64,000 nt of DNA from assembly GCA_009774395.1 (NCBI GenBank), contig VSNQ01000005.1:12181-76180 (forward strand), written 5' to 3'. Shown here piece by piece: positions 60,318 to 64,000 of this stretch. Numbering within the stretch: the first letter of the stretch is position 1; the number at the start of each line of letters is the position of its first letter. The position numbers and the translations under genes were made by a program. The stretch is from Lachnospiraceae bacterium. Its GTDB lineage: Bacteria > Bacillota > Clostridia > Lachnospirales > Lachnospiraceae. Under the pieces are notes generated by a model. It did not search any database. It saw nothing but the letters and a program-made list of their open reading frames with translations, and had not been told where the DNA came from.

Positions 60318-63300
60318 TTATCTTGCATACTTCTTAAAATTCTCCGCCTGTTCCAGTACTTCTTTATAAACATCATCAATCGTAACTGGCGGATAACCAT
60401 ATTTATCAAGCAGAATAATTAAATCCACCTGCAAAGTTGCCTTAATATCTTCTCTGGTAGACCAATCTGTATATTTTGCCTTATCATCTACAACTGCCCG
60501 AATCTCTTTCGATAATGCAATCATTTTATCATTTGGATATTCAAATTCATACTTCGTCGATACTGCAAGCAGAATATCATAAAATGCTTTTTCCTCATAA
60601 TCAATGCCTATGCTGTTAAATGAATTTCTTTCCGCTTTCAATTCCTGTATTAAATCCGCAAGCTGATTTGCCACATCATCAAGAACCTCATTTGCAAATG
60701 CTTCATCTTTCCTTCGGTTATTATAGGTTTCTACAACAGCCTTCATTCTCTCAGCAAATTCAATACTTTTGATTTTATTTACCCGTTTAAACTCCTCAAT
60801 CGCATAAGACAGCAATCTCTGTAATGCTTTAATCTTCGTATTGGGCATAGGAATCTTTTCAATCCTTGCCATATACGCATCACTGAAAATATCAACATCT
60901 ATATGTTTCCCTGTTTCAAATAATTCCTCAATACCATCAGACTGTATAGCACTATCCAACAATTTACGAACTTTAACATTCATCTGGGAAATATCCGGTG
61001 CTTCTCCTTTTGTCAGTTTAAACAGTACCGAGCGCACCGCCTGATAAAAATGCACTTTTTCAATATCTGCATTGGTAAACTGTTCACTGGAGCTGCACAA
61101 GTTAAATGCCTGTTTCATTTTCCTCACTGCCGCCATAAACCGAAGTTCCAAATCCTGTGTCATCTGCACATACTCTACTGCTTTGTTCAGGCAATTTAAC
61201 TGTTCAACCGGGCTTCCCACATAGTAATCCTTTGCATTAAATTTATGAAACATCTGGTCTAGCACTTCAAGCTGATCCAAAACAATTGTTACCGCCTGAC
61301 TAATGTCGTCCAGTTCCTCTTTCTCAAAATTCGTATATTTACGAAGCGCAATATTCATATTTTTCTTGATGCCGATATAATCAACAATCAAGCCTCTGTC
61401 CTTACCCTCATAGACACGGTTCACTCTGGAAATTGTCTGTATCAATGTATGCTGCTGAATTGGCTTATCAATATAAATGGTATCAAGACACGGCACATCA
61501 AATCCCGTCAGCCACATATCAACCACAATCGCTATTTTAAAATTGGATTTTACATTCTTAAACTGCCTGTCCAGTTCCTTCCTATCCTCTTTTGTACCCA
61601 GCATCTCATAAAGCTCTTTTTCATCATCTTTATTTCTTGTCATGACAAGGCGCACTTTCTCTATCGGTTTTAATTCCTTTTCCTCTTTCTCCGTTAATTC
61701 CACACCCTCCGGCGCTTTCCTTTTTTCTTTCCATTCAGGACGAAGCTCCATCAAATTCAGATAAAACGCATAGGCTATCAGTCTGTTTGCACATACAAAC
61801 ATTGCCTTGCCCGCTACTGTCGAACCTTCTTCTACCCTTTTCTCATAATGTGATACAAAGTCTTTTGCAACTGCTTTGAGCCTGTCAGGGTCGCCAATAA
61901 TCGCATCCAAGTGTGCTACTGCCTTTTGGCTTTCCTCAATCTGTTCTTCAGATGCTCCAAGGCTGGCACACTTATCATAATATTCTTCAATTTCACGCAA
62001 CTTATTCTCACGCAATGTTACCCTTGCCGCCCGTCCATCATAAACAAGATTTACTGTTATTTCATCTTTCACTGCCTCTGTCATGGTATATGGATGCCCG
62101 ACAATATCCCCGAACACTTCTACCGTGGCATCAATCGGCGTCCCTGTAAAACCAATATAAGTTGCATTCGGTAAGGAATCATGCAGATACTTGGCAAAAC
62201 CAAACGTTTTATTTACGCCTTTTTCTGTAACTTTTACCTTCATATCAAGGTTAATCTGCGAACGATGCGCTTCATCTGAAATGCAAATCACATTGTACCT
62301 GTCTGTTAAAAGCTGTGTATCTTCCGTAAACTTCTGTATTGTAGTCAAGTATACTCCGCCGCTTGGTTTGCCCTGTAATTCTTCTCGCAGCTTATCCCTT
62401 GACTCTATACTGATTACATTATTGTCGCCAATAAACTGTTTTGATGCCACAAATTGTTTAGAAAGCTGGTCATCTAAATCGGTTCTATCCGTAATAATTA
62501 AAATGGTTGGGCTTTTGAAATAACTGCTTTTCATAATCATTCGGGTAAGAAAAAGCATTGTATAGCTTTTCCCGCATCCTGTCGTTCCAAAATATGTACC
62601 GCCCTTGCCATCGCCATGTGGTTTCATATGTGTTTTAACATTTTCATACAGATTATTGGCTGCAAAAAACTGTGGATATCGGCACACTACTTTTGTATTT
62701 TTGTCTGTAGCGTCAGGAAAATAAATAAAGTTCTTTATTACCGCAAGAAGTCTGTCCTGCGCAAACAAGCCGTCTATCATCGTGAACAAAGAATTGATGC
62801 CGTCCATTTCCTTGTCATCATCATGAACCTTTCTCCAAGCGTAAAAAAATTCATATGGTGTGAATAGGGAACCATACTTACTGTTTGCCCCGTCGCTGAT
62901 AACCACAAATGCATTGTATTTAAAAATTTCTGGAATATCTCTCTGATATCTGACTGTCAACTGCGCATATGCATCCATTATGGTTGTATTTTCTTGTATT
63001 GCAGTCTTAAACTCTAATACCACAAGCGGAAGTCCATTCACATAAATAATGCCATCGGGAATACGAATCTGATAATTGTATCCCTCTATTTCCAACTGAT
63101 TTACAATCTTAAAGATATTCTTTTTGAGTTCTTCGTAGTTTATCAACTCAATAAATATATCTTTCTTATTCCTATCCTCACGATTAAATACAAAGCCGTC
63201 TATTATCATGGACAGAACTGCTTTGTTGGATTCATACAAAGTTCCGCCTACTGTGCGTAGGGAGAGGATAATGCTGTCAATCTCACTTTCTGTCAGATCA

Positions 63301-63458
63301 TCCGAAGCATATCGGGTGTGCAAATATTCTTTTAAATCGTCTACTATCAGAACTTCTGATTTTTCACGTAACAATTCACTGCCTGTTTGATGAATGTAGC
63401 CTTTGTTTTGTAAAAGTTCTATGATAGATAGTTCTAATGCGTGTTCGTTGAATGACAT
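60318..63458 (-). CDS. hsdR: Type I restriction enzyme, endonuclease/translocase subunit (HsdR)
   Basis: 1046 residues. PD-(D/E)xK nuclease segment LVVLEFKTAIQ (about 148), SF2 motor with GTTGCGKSYTM (Walker A), ISDEAHRSQ (DEAD-like box) and FTGTPI, and a long C-terminal helical region. It cleaves unmodified DNA together with HsdM and HsdS, which are not in the window; the ~540 bp upstream contains no such gene, so they must lie beyond the right edge or elsewhere. ATG 63458 follows AGGAGAAAAA. Downstream are gajA and gajB, making a defence island. Confidence 0.92.
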   Translation of the reverse strand: MSFNEHALELSIIELLQNKGYIHQTGSELLREKSEVLIVDDLKEYLHTRYASDDLTESEIDSIILSLRTVGGTLYESNKAVLSMIIDGFVFNREDRNKKDIFIELINYEELKKNIFKIVNQLEIEGYNYQIRIPDGIIYVNGLPLVVLEFKTAIQENTTIMDAYAQLTVRYQRDIPEIFKYNAFVVISDGANSKYGSLFTPYEFFYAWRKVHDDDKEMDGINSLFTMIDGLFAQDRLLAVIKNFIYFPDATDKNTKVVCRYPQFFAANNLYENVKTHMKPHGDGKGGTYFGTTGCGKSYTMLFLTRMIMKSSYFKSPTILIITDRTDLDDQLSKQFVASKQFIGDNNVISIESRDKLREELQGKPSGGVYLTTIQKFTEDTQLLTDRYNVICISDEAHRSQINLDMKVKVTEKGVNKTFGFAKYLHDSLPNATYIGFTGTPIDATVEVFGDIVGHPYTMTEAVKDEITVNLVYDGRAARVTLRENKLREIEEYYDKCASLGASEEQIEESQKAVAHLDAIIGDPDRLKAVAKDFVSHYEKRVEEGSTVAGKAMFVCANRLIAYAFYLNLMELRPEWKEKRKAPEGVELTEKEEKELKPIEKVRLVMTRNKDDEKELYEMLGTKEDRKELDRQFKNVKSNFKIAIVVDMWLTGFDVPCLDTIYIDKPIQQHTLIQTISRVNRVYEGKDRGLIVDYIGIKKNMNIALRKYTNFEKEELDDISQAVTIVLDQLEVLDQMFHKFNAKDYYVGSPVEQLNCLNKAVEYVQMTQDLELRFMAAVRKMKQAFNLCSSSEQFTNADIEKVHFYQAVRSVLFKLTKGEAPDISQMNVKVRKLLDSAIQSDGIEELFETGKHIDVDIFSDAYMARIEKIPMPNTKIKALQRLLSYAIEEFKRVNKIKSIEFAERMKAVVETYNNRRKDEAFANEVLDDVANQLADLIQELKAERNSFNSIGIDYEEKAFYDILLAVSTKYEFEYPNDKMIALSKEIRAVVDDKAKYTDWSTREDIKATLQVDLIILLDKYGYPPVTIDDVYKEVLEQAENFKKYAR

Positions 63459-64000
63459 ACTATTTTTCTCCTGTATTTACATTTTATAAAAATCTTGATA
63501 AGAATGTTTTATTCCACACAACAAGTTAAATTAAAATATTCTGAGTATAGTTTTGCATCTGTCTTTCTATACTTCTCATAGTCATCATAAGTCGAAAAAT
63601 ATCTTAACAAAGTATTAAAACTTGAACACTGATCATTATATACTACACGCCGAGTGCATTTACAGTTTTGTAAAAAAGCTGTTCTAAATTTACAATGTAT
63701 CTAATGGTCTATTACTGTAAATCTCATCGGTGTGCAGCATAACTCGGCAAGTCAACACTGAATTCTAAACTATTTTATTTAAGCTTTATTACTAAAATGC
63801 CTTCTTTTACCTTAATTACACAGTTTATTTGGGTTTACTGATTTTCTGTTGCCATATCTTTATTATAAAAATCTCCATAAATTGATAACTCATTTTTTAA
63901 CTGATATTATATCTATCTTTTTTATATAAATTACTATAAAGCTAATAGGTATTAATAACTTTATATCTATTTTATCTGCTATCATATGGAAACTTTATAC
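63459..64000. other. AT-rich region at the right edge
   Basis: No complete gene. On the minus strand a frame without a start codon runs 63509-63700 (RRVVYNDQ, LLRYFSTYDDYEKYRKTD), coherent-looking but unrecognised, possibly the tail of a decayed gene. The remainder (63720-64000) is very AT-rich and I see nothing in it. Confidence 0.4.

Noticed and set aside
63509..63700. Possible gene fragment at the right edge
   Set aside because: Start-less 64-codon frame without recognisable homology; could be chance in AT-rich DNA.

Overview
The window looks like a chromosomal segment of a low-GC Gram-positive anaerobe, most likely a Lachnospiraceae member (Clostridia). Pointers are the MutS2-type ATPase, the orphan S8-protease propeptide of a type I associate with Lachnospiraceae, the CD1871A-type small CXXC protein beside a 4Fe-4S protein and a TlpA lipoprotein, strong AGGAGG ribosome sites and AT-rich intergenes. 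No rRNA, tRNA, CRISPR array, integrase or transposase gene was seen.

Layout. (1) 1-9.3 kb: the left edge cuts a MutS2-like gene with an Asn/Gln-rich leader. Then come a propeptide-only S8-protease ORF, araA and a divergent AraC-family regulator, and a leftward trio of a lipoprotein, a ComEC-like metallo-beta-lactamase lipoprotein and a small membrane protein. (2) 9.4-45.7 kb: one long leftward surface-polysaccharide locus. At its promoter-proximal end is a pseudaminic-acid pathway (pseB, pseC, pseF, a PseI-acetyltransferase fusion, pseG) with a formyltransferase and a PIG-L deacetylase embedded. Below it lie an acyltransferase, GT-C-like membrane proteins, a WecE/FdtB-type aminotransferase, a GNAT, a GT2 and a Wzy/O-antigen-ligase-like protein. 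Then come a PglF/PglE/PglC-like set with an ATP-grasp protein, GT4 enzymes (one a tandem fusion), TviB/TviC-like UDP-HexNAcA enzymes, a deacetylase and an AsnB-type amidotransferase. No Wzx flippase or chain-length kinase is visible. (3) 46.4-64 kb: a defence/accessory region with an AAA-ATPase plus TOPRIM-like pair, an Fe-S/CXXC/TlpA redox operon, an orphan GHKL kinase, a P-loop kinase, a frameshifted GNAT, a lipoprotein, a heptad-repeat coiled-coil gene, a frameshifted AlbA_2 gene, Gabija-like gajA-gajB, and hsdR.

Across all regions runs a family of transposase-free palindromic elements (76-255 bp). Their ends resemble GGAACTGT...ACAGTTCC and each is flanked by a 3-bp TTA or TAA repeat. One copy (4605-4680) interrupts a longer repeat whose uninterrupted version is still present at 37.3 kb, giving an occupied/empty site pair. 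Two copies (33.7 kb and 46.4 kb) have their TTA repeat coinciding with the TAA stop codon of a gene. The AAA/TOPRIM pair is bracketed by two copies. Other dispersed repeats include a small ACGGCAAA/TTTGCCGT hairpin and several tandem arrays (15, 21, 33-34 and 53 bp) in polysaccharide or coiled-coil genes.

How the genes fit together: the polysaccharide locus would make several nucleotide-activated amino sugars (CMP-Pse-type, UDP-diamino-trideoxy-type, UDP-HexNAcA possibly amidated), assemble them on a lipid carrier via the PglC-like phosphotransferase and GT4/GT2 enzymes, and polymerise them with the Wzy-like protein. Gene functions are inferred by reading conserved motifs; no database search was possible.
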